Source of the DNA: Sedimentisphaerales bacterium
GTDB taxonomy: Bacteria > Planctomycetota > Phycisphaerae > Sedimentisphaerales > Anaerobacaceae
Length of the DNA: 46,953 bases
Direction of reading: 5' to 3'
NCBI GenBank assembly: GCA_016933295.1
Contig: JAFGBG010000090.1
Location: 1-46,953, forward strand
Shown one piece after another: positions 1-8,042 of this stretch. Position 1 is the stretch's first letter, and the number at the start of each line of letters is the position of its first letter. A program made the translations under genes and the position numbers. The notes below the pieces were generated by a model. It was not told the origin of the DNA and did no database searches. It worked only from the letters and a program-made list of their open reading frames with translations.

Positions 1-224
1 TAGCGGGCCGCCTTTTTGAAATCGATATCGTCAAGATGCCTGGCCATCTGGTTTATCTGGTTTTGTTTGATATCCAGACCGAGTTTCTTTTGCGCTTTCG
101 CAAGTTCCAGCCATAGCCGGCGCCACGTGCCGAATTTTTTCTGAGCGCCGAAAAGCTCGGCCATTTCCTTCGAGGCGTTCCTTTCCACGAGGGGACTGAC
201 ATAAGTATCATAATTATTTTTCAT
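1..224 (-). CDS. purB: Adenylosuccinate lyase, N-terminal part (runs off window start)
   Basis: Reading the minus strand from an ATG at 224 gives about 74 residues beginning [20 protein letters not shown] and continuing with [20 protein letters not shown]. The pattern (Y-x-SPL-x-x-R-x-ASKEM, then K-F-x-TWR-x-LW) matches the N-terminus of the long, eukaryote-like form of adenylosuccinate lyase. That enzyme cleaves SAICAR and adenylosuccinate, releasing fumarate, in purine synthesis. An AAGGTAGG sequence just upstream of the ATG can serve as ribosome binding site. Most of the gene, including the catalytic signature loop, lies outside the window, so the call rests on the N-terminus alone. It follows the aldo/keto reductase gene on the same strand after an 84-base gap filled by a dispersed repeat. 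Confidence 0.8.
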   Translation of the reverse strand, partial: MKNNYDTYVSPLVERNASKEMAELFGAQKKFGTWRRLWLELAKAQKKLGLDIKQNQINQMARHLDDIDFKKAAR

Positions 225-350
225 ATTTCCTACCTTGAGAAAATTAAAATGCAAAATGTAAAAAGTAAAATTAAGGAAGTCATCAGCCGAAGGCTGATTC
301 CAAAACTTTCATTTTTGATTTTTAATGTTTGATTTTGTCTTTGTAACATA
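225..350. repeat. AT-rich dispersed element with central hairpin (copy 1)
   Basis: On the minus strand this reads as an A-rich arm, then GGAATC, a perfect hairpin (ATCAGCC-TTC-GGCTGAT, 282-298), then ATGACTTCCTTAATTTT and a T-rich arm. The same order of parts occurs near 44230-44392, where the hairpin is ATCCGCC-GAA-GGCGGAT: different bases but still paired, followed by ATGACTTCATTAATTTT. The compensatory change argues for selection on, or copying of, a folded element. The A-rich arm forms the last codons of the upstream reductase gene. Confidence 0.6.
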
Positions 351-1295
351 TTCGGCCAATAGTTTTTCTATTTCCTGAATATCTTCATCGCTAAGGTTCC
401 AATCCGACGCCGGGGCGGTTTCGATAATCTGACTCGGCTTCCGCGCCCCCACGATAGCGGCGGTAACTTCATCCCGGCGAAGGACCCAGCTTATGGCTAA
501 TTGAGCACAGGTTTTGCCGCTATGTTCGGCGATTTTTTTGAGCTGCTCGACCAGTTTCAGCGTTGCGCCAAATCGCGGCTCCTGGAAGTCGGGGTGTCTC
601 TTTCTATGGTCGTCCGGAGCCAGAGACGCCAGACGCTGCGGACTGAATTTGCCGGTAAGCAATCCTCTTTGCATGGGACTGTATGCCAAGACACCCATCT
701 CATTCTGCGCGCAATAATCCAGAAGCTCGTTTTCAACTTCGCGATGGAGCATACTGTAGGGCGGCTGGAGCGATACCGCCGGTTCGGTCTTTCCGATACG
801 TTCGAGCTGCTCGATGTTGAAGTTGCTGACCCCGAGATATCGAACTTTGCCTTCATCTCTTAGTTTGAGCATCTCTTCCCAGGCTTCTTCGACGTCTTGA
901 TCCGGGGTGGGCCAGTGTATCTGATAGAGGTCTATTACTTCAAGGTCGAGCCTTTTGAGGCTGTTATGGCATTCGGTGCGGATACTTTCTTTTTTAAGGC
1001 AGGCCGCCTGTTCTTTTTTTTCATTCCAGGGTATGCCGCACTTAGTGGCTATAATCGGCTTGTGGTCGGTTTGTTTAAGTGCTTTTGCGACAAGCTCTTC
1101 GGAATGCCCGAGACCGTATGCCGGAGCGGTGTCTATCCAGTTTATGCCGGAATCGAGCGCTGCTATTATCGCGCCGACGGCTTCGTCATCGTCCTGCGGC
1201 CCCCACCCGAATTCCCACGGGCCGCCTATAGCCCATGTGCCAAGCCCCACCGTCGTCAGGACCAAATCTGTTTTGCCTAATTTGCGCTTCTGCAT
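309..1295 (-). CDS. Aldo/keto reductase family oxidoreductase
   Basis: A complete 328-residue aldo/keto reductase. It is a cytosolic NADPH-dependent (beta/alpha)8 barrel enzyme that reduces carbonyl compounds. The catalytic tetrad is visible: Asp55 in INWIDTAPAYG, Tyr60, Lys85 in IIATKCG and His127 in YQIHWP. The C-terminal half has the cofactor-binding pattern of the family (LGVSNF, LAYSPMQRGLLTGKF, VGARKPSQI). The closest general type is the YghZ/Tas-like class often annotated as general stress protein 69; the substrate cannot be told from sequence. An AGGAGC-like ribosome site precedes the ATG at 1295. The last residues (SNIKNQK) are lysine/asparagine-rich because the stop codon lies inside the AT-rich dispersed element that follows, so the tail is probably not functional. 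Confidence 0.9.
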   Translation of the reverse strand: MQKRKLGKTDLVLTTVGLGTWAIGGPWEFGWGPQDDDEAVGAIIAALDSGINWIDTAPAYGLGHSEELVAKALKQTDHKPIIATKCGIPWNEKKEQAACLKKESIRTECHNSLKRLDLEVIDLYQIHWPTPDQDVEEAWEEMLKLRDEGKVRYLGVSNFNIEQLERIGKTEPAVSLQPPYSMLHREVENELLDYCAQNEMGVLAYSPMQRGLLTGKFSPQRLASLAPDDHRKRHPDFQEPRFGATLKLVEQLKKIAEHSGKTCAQLAISWVLRRDEVTAAIVGARKPSQIIETAPASDWNLSDEDIQEIEKLLAEYVTKTKSNIKNQK

Positions 1296-1432
1296 AGACA
1301 GCTCCTTTGATATCTGTGTCTGCTCATAACATATTATGATATTGACGGTTTATCAAGACTTTTGTACGTTTATAGAGCTGACTTTTATTGTGAATTTAAG
1401 GTAATCTATTACGGCGAAAAACAAAGGTTCTT

Positions 1433-2182
1433 ATGAGAAAAAGCAGTTATATATCTCAGCATGTTCTTTTCGGATTGTTATTAATTTTGCTGTCGGTATT
1501 TTTCTATGCGCTGCACTTTGCCATTTTTAGAGATAAACATCATATATTTATCTATTTGCTCGGCGATATCGCTTTCGTTTTTATAGAAGTTTTACTCGTT
1601 ACCTTGATAATACATCATTTGTTGAGTGAACGGGAAAAACGCGCCATGCTGAAGAAGCTGAATATGGTTATAGGGGCTTTTTTCAGCGAAGTGGGAACTC
1701 TTTTGCTTAAGTATTTCGCGGGATTCGATAGTAATGCCGAGAAGTTTTCGAAGCACCTGATTGTGGATAACGACTGGTCACCGGAGCATTTTACGCAGAT
1801 GCAGGTTGTGCTTCAAAAACATAATTATCAAATTGACAGCCGCATCGGAGACCTGAGCGGTCTGCAAAAATTCATCGTCGAAAAGCGGGCTTTTTTACTG
1901 CGGCTGTTGGAGAATCCCAATTTGTTGGAGCATGATGAATTTACCGAGCTTCTCTGGGCCGTCTTTCATCTGGCGGAGGAATTATCCTGCAGGAGTTCTG
2001 TCGCCGGATTACCAGATACCGACTATCATCATTTGAGCGGAGATATAAAGAGAGCACACAGTTTATTGGTTCGCGAATGGCTCTCATACATGGAACATTT
2101 GAAAAGCGCATATCCCTATTTGTTTTCGCTCGCCGTCAGGACTAATCCATTCGATCCCAATGCTTCGGCGGAAGTCGGGTAA
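1433..2182 (+). CDS. Two-helix membrane protein of unknown function
   Basis: A 249-residue protein that I do not recognise. Two hydrophobic segments near the N-terminus (about residues 8-32 and 37-64) are separated by a short DKHH-containing loop and followed by a charged stretch (SEREKRAMLKKL). This suggests a membrane hairpin with a soluble cytoplasmic domain of about 185 residues. That domain is mostly predicted helix, rich in Leu, Glu and His, with no known catalytic motif visible. The gene is divergent from the aldo/keto reductase and stands alone. The ribosome site (AAAGGTT) is weak. The ORF is long and codon use matches its neighbours, so I regard it as real. Confidence 0.7.
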   Translation: MRKSSYISQHVLFGLLLILLSVFFYALHFAIFRDKHHIFIYLLGDIAFVFIEVLLVTLIIHHLLSEREKRAMLKKLNMVIGAFFSEVGTLLLKYFAGFDSNAEKFSKHLIVDNDWSPEHFTQMQVVLQKHNYQIDSRIGDLSGLQKFIVEKRAFLLRLLENPNLLEHDEFTELLWAVFHLAEELSCRSSVAGLPDTDYHHLSGDIKRAHSLLVREWLSYMEHLKSAYPYLFSLAVRTNPFDPNASAEVG

Positions 2183-2243
2183 AGACATTAGCGATTGCGT
2201 TAAAATTAGTAGCGGCATACGGTATTACGTGCCGAGTTTGAAT

Positions 2244-3566
2244 TTATATATTTCCTTCGAGCATATTGCTTCTTTGAGAAATGAAATCGGCACGTTCGGG
2301 AAATTCCTGAATTATTTGGGATCGGGTTGAGGTCTCGAGGGTATATGTATTGTTTTGATGTAATATTACTTTTTCAATTTGTCTGTTATTATCGAGATAT
2401 ATTAGTTCGGAGAAATCCTGTCCGTCGAGGAATTCCAGCTTGATCGTATAAGCGGCTCCACTCCCGGCGGCGGCATCGTCGCTTTGTTCGACGACGGATA
2501 CGATTGTTGGAGTTATTTTCGCATCCGCATCAATTAAGTCAACGATGATTTGTTTTGTATTGCTTTCGATTATTTGATTGAAAAGCTGTTCGAGGAAAAT
2601 ATCCGGTATCGCCATCGGACTGAGACGATGTTTCGATTCGGTTTGCGTTAAAGTTTGCCTGACGGTCAAAATGTCGTTTTCCTCGAGAACTACTGTCGTT
2701 TTATTTATACCGGATGAGTTGTTTGTCTCGCTTTCCCAGAAAAACTTACCGAGATTGTTCGCGCATTGAAAGAGCATCGCTTGTTCACGAAGACCTTTTC
2801 TGTAAAAGTAGCTTGCTGCTTTTATATTGAATTCGGTATTCTGCCGCGAATCAATGAGAACATCGATCAGGAATCCGATGTTTTGGTTTTTTGAATCTTT
2901 AATCAGATAGTATGCCTGTCGGTCGCCCTCGTTTATAAGATTTTGAAGACCTTTATTTTTCATTGTCTCGACGGTTTCCGAGCCGGCTTCGAATAGCCGG
3001 TTGTCTTCGAAGTCGATACTGTCAATGATTCTGTTAAAGACCTCTTGAGCCGTATCAACGGTGTCGGCAATCTGGCGCACCTCGATGTTGAGCCGACGGT
3101 TATATGGTAATTCCGCCGTAGCTATAAAGAATTTTAGACCGAATTCGGGTTGCTCGATTTGTGCCCATTCGATTGAGAGTTCTTTTATCTGCTTCTGCCC
3201 GGTCTGTAGGATTATGCCGTTTATTTCGGCGGCTTTTTGTTCGAAATAAATCTCAGACCCGAGATCTTCGGCATTAAGCATATATAAACAGTAAACCCGC
3301 GCCGTGGGCCTGTCGGAATCCAGAGTAAAGTCGCTGCTTAGCGTGAAAGTGTTTCTCCCGAACTCCCACTTTTGGCCGCTTCGCCATCCGTTGCCGTGAG
3401 GCACGGGTATCGACAGACCCGTATGAGCCAGCTCGATCGGTTCGGTGAAAACAAGGGCGTTTTTAACCAATACTATTATATAGGCAGTAAGCAGAGCCAG
3501 TGCGAACAGGCCTAAAAGCACGATTTTATCGGCCTCGAATTTTTTCAGGTCAAGACTTTTCTTCAT
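2244..3566 (-). CDS. Membrane-anchored protein of unknown function
   Basis: About 440 residues. I chose the ATG giving MKKSLDLKKFEADK; an ATG six bases further upstream (3572) is equally possible. The open frame runs back to 3893, but that extension overlaps the divergent PilZ gene and its sequence looks non-coding. One membrane anchor is clear (KIVLLGLFALALLTAYIIVLV, residues about 13-35). The rest should lie outside the cytoplasmic membrane. The exported part has an Ig/beta-rich look, with periodic charged and aromatic residues, and ends in QRSNMLEGNI. No catalytic motif or family was recognised. It diverges from the PilZ gene with about 250 bases between the chosen starts. Confidence 0.7.
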   Translation of the reverse strand: MKKSLDLKKFEADKIVLLGLFALALLTAYIIVLVKNALVFTEPIELAHTGLSIPVPHGNGWRSGQKWEFGRNTFTLSSDFTLDSDRPTARVYCLYMLNAEDLGSEIYFEQKAAEINGIILQTGQKQIKELSIEWAQIEQPEFGLKFFIATAELPYNRRLNIEVRQIADTVDTAQEVFNRIIDSIDFEDNRLFEAGSETVETMKNKGLQNLINEGDRQAYYLIKDSKNQNIGFLIDVLIDSRQNTEFNIKAASYFYRKGLREQAMLFQCANNLGKFFWESETNNSSGINKTTVVLEENDILTVRQTLTQTESKHRLSPMAIPDIFLEQLFNQIIESNTKQIIVDLIDADAKITPTIVSVVEQSDDAAAGSGAAYTIKLEFLDGQDFSELIYLDNNRQIEKVILHQNNTYTLETSTRSQIIQEFPERADFISQRSNMLEGNI

Positions 3567-3813
3567 ATACATATTAATAGTACTTAAACAGTGAGTATTT
3601 TGCAAGCATGCCTTTCGGGGCGTTTTTCCCTTTTGAAATAATCTCGCATGTTTTTGTAAAGAAGCTGTTTTGTTCATCGGCGGACAATTCATATATTTTA
3701 TATGAGTCCTGAATAAAAAGTAGGTGCTGCAAACAAAACGGCGGCGGTTGCCGCAAAACTTAGTAAAATTAAAATTAACTATTGCACCGGACTTAGATAC
3801 AGGAGAGGTTGAA

Positions 3814-4704
3814 ATGAATGAAATGGTGACGCTTCCCGAAGAGAAGATGGATTTGGTCCTGAAAACCGTAATCGAAGAAAAAGTTCCCTCCATTATGTCT
3901 TATTTATCCAGGGGCAAATGGCACGTTGCAAAAGTGCTTTTGACGGAGCTTGCCGGAAACCGGCTAAGTGTCGAGAGTGTCCGTGCGAAGAAAAAACAAC
4001 GCCCGATAAATATACAAGTCGCTCAGCCTGTCGGAATCTCATTTAAGCATGAATACGGCAAATTTGTTTTTGATACGACCGTGACGGCTCTCGAACCCTC
4101 GCCGCATGTGGAAGATGACGCCGGCTGTGGCGGCAAAATAGTGCTTTCAGCGCCTGAGAAGATACAGGTGGTTGAAAGAAGAAGTTATTTTCGAGTCGAA
4201 GTTCCTCAGTCGCTTAAAGTTAAGGTTCTGCTGTGGCATCGTGTTGCTTCACACGAGGCACAGACTCATACCGGCAGGACGGAGCAATTGCACAATTGTT
4301 GCCAGGGCAGGCTTCTTGATATTTCCGCCGGTGGCGCACAGATCGAGGTGCCGATTCAACAGTCGTCGAGTTGTCCCAAATCCTCCGGGCAAGAAGACGA
4401 GCCTGAACAGAATGCGGAATCCGAATCGGGAAAAACGAATTTCAGAAAGGGGCAGTTTATCGGGGTCAGATTCACTCCTATGCCCTATGAAACGCCGTTG
4501 ACATTCAGCGCCCAGATAAGAAGTATTCTGCCGACGGCGGACGGACGAAGCATATCGCTCGGATTGCAGATTGTCGGTCTTGAGGCCAGTCCCGAAGGCC
4601 ATAAGGTTCTGACAAGGCTGATTGCCGTCGTCGGGCGATATTATCAGATGAATCAGTCCGGCGCCAGACAGATGGATAAAGAGCCGATTACTAACGTGGG
4701 TTAA
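3814..4704 (+). CDS. YcgR-like PilZ domain protein (c-di-GMP receptor)
   Basis: 296 residues starting at the ATG at 3814, which has AGGAGAGG (3801-3808) just upstream; the open frame begins earlier at 3724 but lacks such a site. Residues about 20-115 resemble the YcgR N-terminal beta domain. Residues 120-290 form a PilZ domain: RRSYFRV carries the c-di-GMP-binding arginines (Arg122, Arg123, Arg127), and DISAGGAQIEV (from Asp169) is the D-x-S-x-x-G-x motif. Proteins of this type bind cyclic di-GMP and adjust flagellar motor, pilus or exopolysaccharide output. A low-complexity Ser/Glu-rich insert (residues about 182-210) splits the PilZ barrel and is probably a flexible loop. The pilus-like machine at 25-43 kb makes pilus control a reasonable guess, but no flagellar genes are present. 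Confidence 0.88.
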   Translation: MNEMVTLPEEKMDLVLKTVIEEKVPSIMSYLSRGKWHVAKVLLTELAGNRLSVESVRAKKKQRPINIQVAQPVGISFKHEYGKFVFDTTVTALEPSPHVEDDAGCGGKIVLSAPEKIQVVERRSYFRVEVPQSLKVKVLLWHRVASHEAQTHTGRTEQLHNCCQGRLLDISAGGAQIEVPIQQSSSCPKSSGQEDEPEQNAESESGKTNFRKGQFIGVRFTPMPYETPLTFSAQIRSILPTADGRSISLGLQIVGLEASPEGHKVLTRLIAVVGRYYQMNQSGARQMDKEPITNVG

Positions 4705-4724
4705 GCTTCGGACGATATCCGTAT

Positions 4725-5573
4725 TTATTGATTTTGCTGAGGTTGGATTACCAGTTTTGTATTTGATCGCAGACTCGGTATCTTGTAATAGAGCCATTTC
4801 CCGAAGCCCGTTAGGGCAAATCCGCAGAAAATCAGCATTAAAGCCGCCTGCAGATTCCACCAAACAAAAGCCAGCAGTAAAAGTGTTTTGATAAGGTCTG
4901 AAAATGGTTTTTTGCCCTTGAGATATTGGTTCAGAACGTGCGGGTATCTGATTCTGCTGACCATCAGAATTGCGGCCCCCAGGGCAAAAAACGGCAGAGA
5001 GAACACTATCGTAACGCTTAGCATGGAGAGTATTTCCATGTGTTTCTGCTGAAAGATAATCATGCTGACTACTACACCGGCGGCCGCCGGGGTCGGCAGG
5101 CCGACAAAGCTCATGTGAGCGGATGTATCTTCCTCGTTTTCCACGTTAAATCTGGCCAGTCTTATAGCGGCACAGCTTACGTATGCCGCTGCTGTTACCC
5201 AGATAAAACGCTGTATAAAACTCTCATTATAATAGCTAATCCATACCGTCAGGCTGGATTCCAGAACGTTTAACATCATAAACGCCGGCGCGACGCCGAA
5301 ACTTATAATATCGCAGAGGCTGTCGAGCTGGCCGCCGAAACTGGAGGTATTCTGGCTTATCCGCGCAAGCCTGCCGTCGAGCATGTCGGCGATCATTGCC
5401 ATTAGAATCAGATAACCGGCTAATGCAAAATGGCCTTTGCTGGTAACAACGATTGCCGCAAAACCGAAAATGCCGTTGAGAATCGTAATTAACGACGGCA
5501 GAATCGTAATGTACTTGAGCCTTTGTTTTCGTACCCGTCGCAATAAACTTTTTTTATCGGAGTCGGTTTTCAT
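4725..5573 (-). CDS. pssA: CDP-diacylglycerol--serine O-phosphatidyltransferase
   Basis: 282 residues. It is an integral membrane enzyme that joins serine to CDP-diacylglycerol, giving phosphatidylserine and CMP. The CDP-alcohol phosphotransferase signature D-G-x2-A-R-x8-G-x3-D-x3-D is complete: Asp66, Gly67, Ala70, Arg71, Gly80, Asp84, Asp88. These aspartates hold the catalytic divalent metals. Several hydrophobic segments follow, and a basic N-terminus (LLRRVRKQRLK) precedes the first. The serine substrate is supported by the upstream phosphatidylserine decarboxylase, whose stop overlaps this start by four bases (ATGA). The pair therefore makes phosphatidylethanolamine in two coupled steps. 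Length and motif are typical of the Gram-positive/archaeal-type PssA rather than the phospholipase-D-like E. coli enzyme. Confidence 0.93.
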   Translation of the reverse strand: MKTDSDKKSLLRRVRKQRLKYITILPSLITILNGIFGFAAIVVTSKGHFALAGYLILMAMIADMLDGRLARISQNTSSFGGQLDSLCDIISFGVAPAFMMLNVLESSLTVWISYYNESFIQRFIWVTAAAYVSCAAIRLARFNVENEEDTSAHMSFVGLPTPAAAGVVVSMIIFQQKHMEILSMLSVTIVFSLPFFALGAAILMVSRIRYPHVLNQYLKGKKPFSDLIKTLLLLAFVWWNLQAALMLIFCGFALTGFGKWLYYKIPSLRSNTKLVIQPQQNQ

Positions 5574-6298
5574 TGCCGGAATTCCTCGTATTTTATAAGC
5601 GGCGTAAGACCTGCTTTAACTTTGTCGCCTTTTTGGACCAGACACTTAACCTGATATTTGGGATCGGCCGAAAGGCGGTCTGTGGCGGACTGCAAAGCTA
5701 TGTAAAGTTCCGTTCGTGAACCGTATTTTATCATGCCGAATTTATCACCGGCGGCGAATTCCTCTCCGGCGCTCGTCTCGCAGACGATTCGACGGGCTAT
5801 CGCACCGCTGATTTGCCTGACGATGAGTCGATTTTGAGGCCTGTCCGTTCTTGTTAAACTCAGGTTGTTCGACTCATTTACACGGGACGATTCCGGATTC
5901 ATCGCATTTTTGTATCTGCCTTTTTCATACGTGATTTTTTCGACTTTGACATTGCATGGCATCCGATTGATATGTGTGTTGAAGATACTCAGGAATATCC
6001 CTATCCGCAGAGCGGGCCCCTCGATGAATCTGTCGTTCTCGACGATTTCGATGTCGGTTATTCGGCCGTCGGCGGGCGCAAGAAGGAGATTCGTATCCGA
6101 GGGACATTCTCGAAAAGGATCGCGGAAAAAAGCCAGCGCCAGAACAAAAATTCCGCCGCCGATTACTTCTGTGAAAATAAAGGCCCACGGCGGCAGAGAT
6201 GCTCGTGCTGCAACGGCAAAGACGACCATTCCGAGCAGCACAATCGCCGGAACGATAACCATCTGAGGCCAGCCGTATTTTGTCAGCGGAATTCTCAT
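5570..6298 (-). CDS. psd: Phosphatidylserine decarboxylase proenzyme
   Basis: 242 residues. It decarboxylates phosphatidylserine to phosphatidylethanolamine using a pyruvoyl group made by self-cleavage. The cleavage site is the Gly-Ser pair at 193-194 in MIKYGSRTELYI, which splits the chain into a beta subunit and a short alpha subunit of about 49 residues. Other family marks are APADGRI (residues 74-80), FNTHINRMP (106-114) and NESNN. Two hydrophobic segments at residues 13-32 and 39-57 anchor it to the membrane. The short length is typical of the PSD-A/archaetidylserine-like subclass. It is first in a two-gene operon, overlapping pssA by 4 bases. Confidence 0.92.
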   Translation of the reverse strand: MRIPLTKYGWPQMVIVPAIVLLGMVVFAVAARASLPPWAFIFTEVIGGGIFVLALAFFRDPFRECPSDTNLLLAPADGRITDIEIVENDRFIEGPALRIGIFLSIFNTHINRMPCNVKVEKITYEKGRYKNAMNPESSRVNESNNLSLTRTDRPQNRLIVRQISGAIARRIVCETSAGEEFAAGDKFGMIKYGSRTELYIALQSATDRLSADPKYQVKCLVQKGDKVKAGLTPLIKYEEFRQ

Positions 6299-6501
6299 AA
6301 TAAGGTCAAATATTAAAAATCAAGGTGACAAACAATAAAACCAAAATATTCAAGAGTTATTCAAACTAATACAACCTGCAAGGCAAACAAAAAACTGCCC
6401 TTAATCTACGATTCATATATTGTAATTTTTATATTTGGTTTTTGCATTCGATTTTTTTTAATTTATTGGATGTGCGGCGATCCTGAGACGCATAAAATTT
6501 A
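6299..6501. other. AT-rich intergenic segment upstream of psd
   Basis: Very AT-rich, with short runs resembling the A-rich arm of the dispersed element (AATATTAAAAATCAAGGTGAC near 6309). It probably holds the psd promoter on the minus strand, but I cannot pick convincing -10 and -35 boxes. No ORF is credible here. Confidence 0.4.
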
Positions 6502-6531
6502 AAAAGGCCGATCCTGTGGTATCGGCCTTTT
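6502..6531. terminator. Perfect 11-bp hairpin, terminator-like in both directions
   Basis: AAAAGGCCGAT pairs perfectly with ATCGGCCTTTT around an 8-base loop. The flanking A and T runs make it look like a bidirectional intrinsic terminator. No annotated gene ends here, since psd starts 200 bases away and points away from it. Either an unrecognised small RNA ends here or the hairpin has another role. It is followed directly by AAGGAGGG and a 10-codon ATG frame (6550-6582, MNKAYNAFCF). Confidence 0.55.
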
Positions 6532-6742
6532 GAAGGAGGGTGATGATATATGAATAAGGCTTACAATGCTTTCTGTTTTTAAAGAGGTTATCACATCGTT
6601 ATAAAAACTTCCGTGCGAAACCAGCCAAATACTTCCTGCCCCTGTATCTGTATATATATAGACGCCAAAGAGTCCGAAAAGTTGCGGTTTTTTTTGGAAA
6701 AATTCAAATTTTTTTACAAAAATTGCGTTTTAGCACTAAAAA

Positions 6743-6775
6743 GGCCGGTCCGAATTAAGCCGGCCATAATTTTTA
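6743..6775 (+). terminator. Intrinsic terminator-like hairpin, plus strand
   Basis: GGCCGG (6743-6748) pairs with CCGGCC (6760-6765) and is followed by ATAATTTTTATT. Together with the hairpin at 6502-6531 it brackets about 210 bases that could be a small transcribed unit, but no recognised RNA or protein lies there. Confidence 0.5.
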
Positions 6776-6829
6776 TTCGAGTTTTTCGGTATTTTTGTCA
6801 TTATTGACTTTTTGAACGAGATATATTGT

Positions 6830-7278
6830 CACGGACGGATTTCTTCTGAAAAAGTAGTGTCGAATTCCTTTTCAAACCACTCTTTGGCGATTTCTGTCAA
6901 TTCTTCGCCGCTCCGATAAGATGAATCGCTGTTGACGGCGGCACTTTCGGGGCGATATCATTTTTCGGGCTGTTACGGCAGGCCGGTTTCATCGATTATG
7001 ATGATTTTGTCGGCGGTCAGGTCATAACCCTGATGATACGAGAAGCTCTCAAAAAGCTCTTTCGTTGAAAAAACGCTTGAATTGTTGCCCGAAAACATCC
7101 CCGGCTGTGTTGTTCCGGCATTTGCACGGTCAATGGGAGCTTTTACCTGCCGTTGTCTGCAAATTGAAGCGCTTCGTCTGATTATTACGAGGGGATTCGG
7201 TGTGAAAATGCGACAAAAAATCTCCGCGGCGGATAATATAATCCTGAACTTATTTTTATATCGTCTCTTATAAAACAC
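6830..7278 (-). pseudogene. Decayed reading frame of unknown family
   Basis: The minus strand reads from about 7278 through GTTQPGMFSGNNSSVFSTK and GYDLTADKIIIIDETGLP to a TAA at 6973. A second stop (TGA) follows five codons later. The same frame then resumes with RPESAAVNSDSSYRSGEE and LTEIAKEWFEKEFDTTFSEE and ends at about 6830. Both halves look like ordinary coding sequence in composition, so two in-frame stops suggest a broken gene. The upstream part (residues 1-45 of the frame) does not look coding, implying a lost or frameshifted N-terminus. I do not recognise the family. A stop-free short gene ending at 6973 is the alternative. Confidence 0.4.
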
Positions 7279-7356
7279 GTGCTGGCCTTGACGTACTCGT
7301 AAATAGCGGATAATCTCAAGCTCTCAACGTATTCTTGACGAAAACAAGAACGTGAA

Positions 7357-7401
7357 CGTATATTGCGTATCACTTGTTATTGTTTGAATACGCAATATAC
7401 G
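7357..7401. repeat. 14-bp perfect inverted repeat with 17-base loop
   Basis: CGTATATTGCGTAT (7357-7370) and ATACGCAATATACG (7388-7401) are exact inverse complements. There is no T-run next to them, so a terminator is unlikely. The element sits 72 bases before the start of the next plus-strand gene and could be an operator, or a remnant of a small mobile repeat. Confidence 0.6.
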
Positions 7402-7472
7402 CGATTCAGTAAGAGAATCCGCCCCCGTTGCCGATTTCCGAGGGGAACAGACGGGGCCTGGTGTGGTGAGCT

Positions 7473-7937
7473 ATGCAGAGACCGGATATTTTTCGACTGG
7501 TTTTATTTATTTTGTTTTTCAGTGCCGGAGCGGCGTCGCTCGGCGTCTCGGTTCTCTGTGAGGATTTATTTGAATACTATCAAAATCGCCAGTTGGTTGA
7601 AGCTACACGTCAATCTCTTGAGAAGCTCAAATCTCTCAACGATGCCTATAACATGAATCTTTCCCTGCTGGAGGAAGATCCCAATCATCTTAAGCGCCTG
7701 GCGCCCGCGGCGCTCGGCAGTGAGTCGTCGGATCCGAATACGGTTAATCCAAGAGTGACGGCCCGTCAGTTGGCCGCAGCTCGGAAGGCCTTGACCGACC
7801 CGAATTCCGAATCCATTGAGCCGGTAATACCCGCCTGGCTGATACGCAGCAGCGAGCCTCGGAAACGAATGACGCTGTTCTTTTCCGGCATAGCCTTGAT
7901 ACTCATTTCGTTTATTTGTTTCAGACCCACCAAATAA
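7473..7937 (+). CDS. Small membrane protein of unknown function
   Basis: 154 residues. An N-terminal hydrophobic segment (LVLFILFFSAGAASLGVSVL, residues 9-28) and a C-terminal one (MTLFFSGIALILISFICF, about 133-150) enclose a region of about 100 residues that is largely helical and polar, rich in Leu, Ser, Asn and Glu (about residues 30-130). This suggests a bitopic hairpin with both ends in the membrane. GGTGAG lies two bases before the ATG and is the likely ribosome site. It stands 105 bases upstream of glnS on the same strand, so co-transcription is possible. I do not recognise a family. Confidence 0.65.
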   Translation: MQRPDIFRLVLFILFFSAGAASLGVSVLCEDLFEYYQNRQLVEATRQSLEKLKSLNDAYNMNLSLLEEDPNHLKRLAPAALGSESSDPNTVNPRVTARQLAAARKALTDPNSESIEPVIPAWLIRSSEPRKRMTLFFSGIALILISFICFRPTK

Positions 7938-8042
7938 ACTGACTTATGTATGGTTTGCTGGATGTTTTCTTGCTATCTACGGCAAATTAAATATACTTAA
8001 TATCGTTTTTTGGGATGAAAAAAATATCTGAAAGAGAAAGAA

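Noticed and set aside
3567-3893. N-terminal extension of the membrane protein at 2244
   Set aside because: It overlaps the divergent PilZ gene start, has no ribosome site, and the sequence before MKKSLDLKK looks non-coding.
6613-6807. 64-codon plus-strand frame
   Set aside because: It reads through the hairpin at 6743-6765, is very AT-rich and shows no start site or family.
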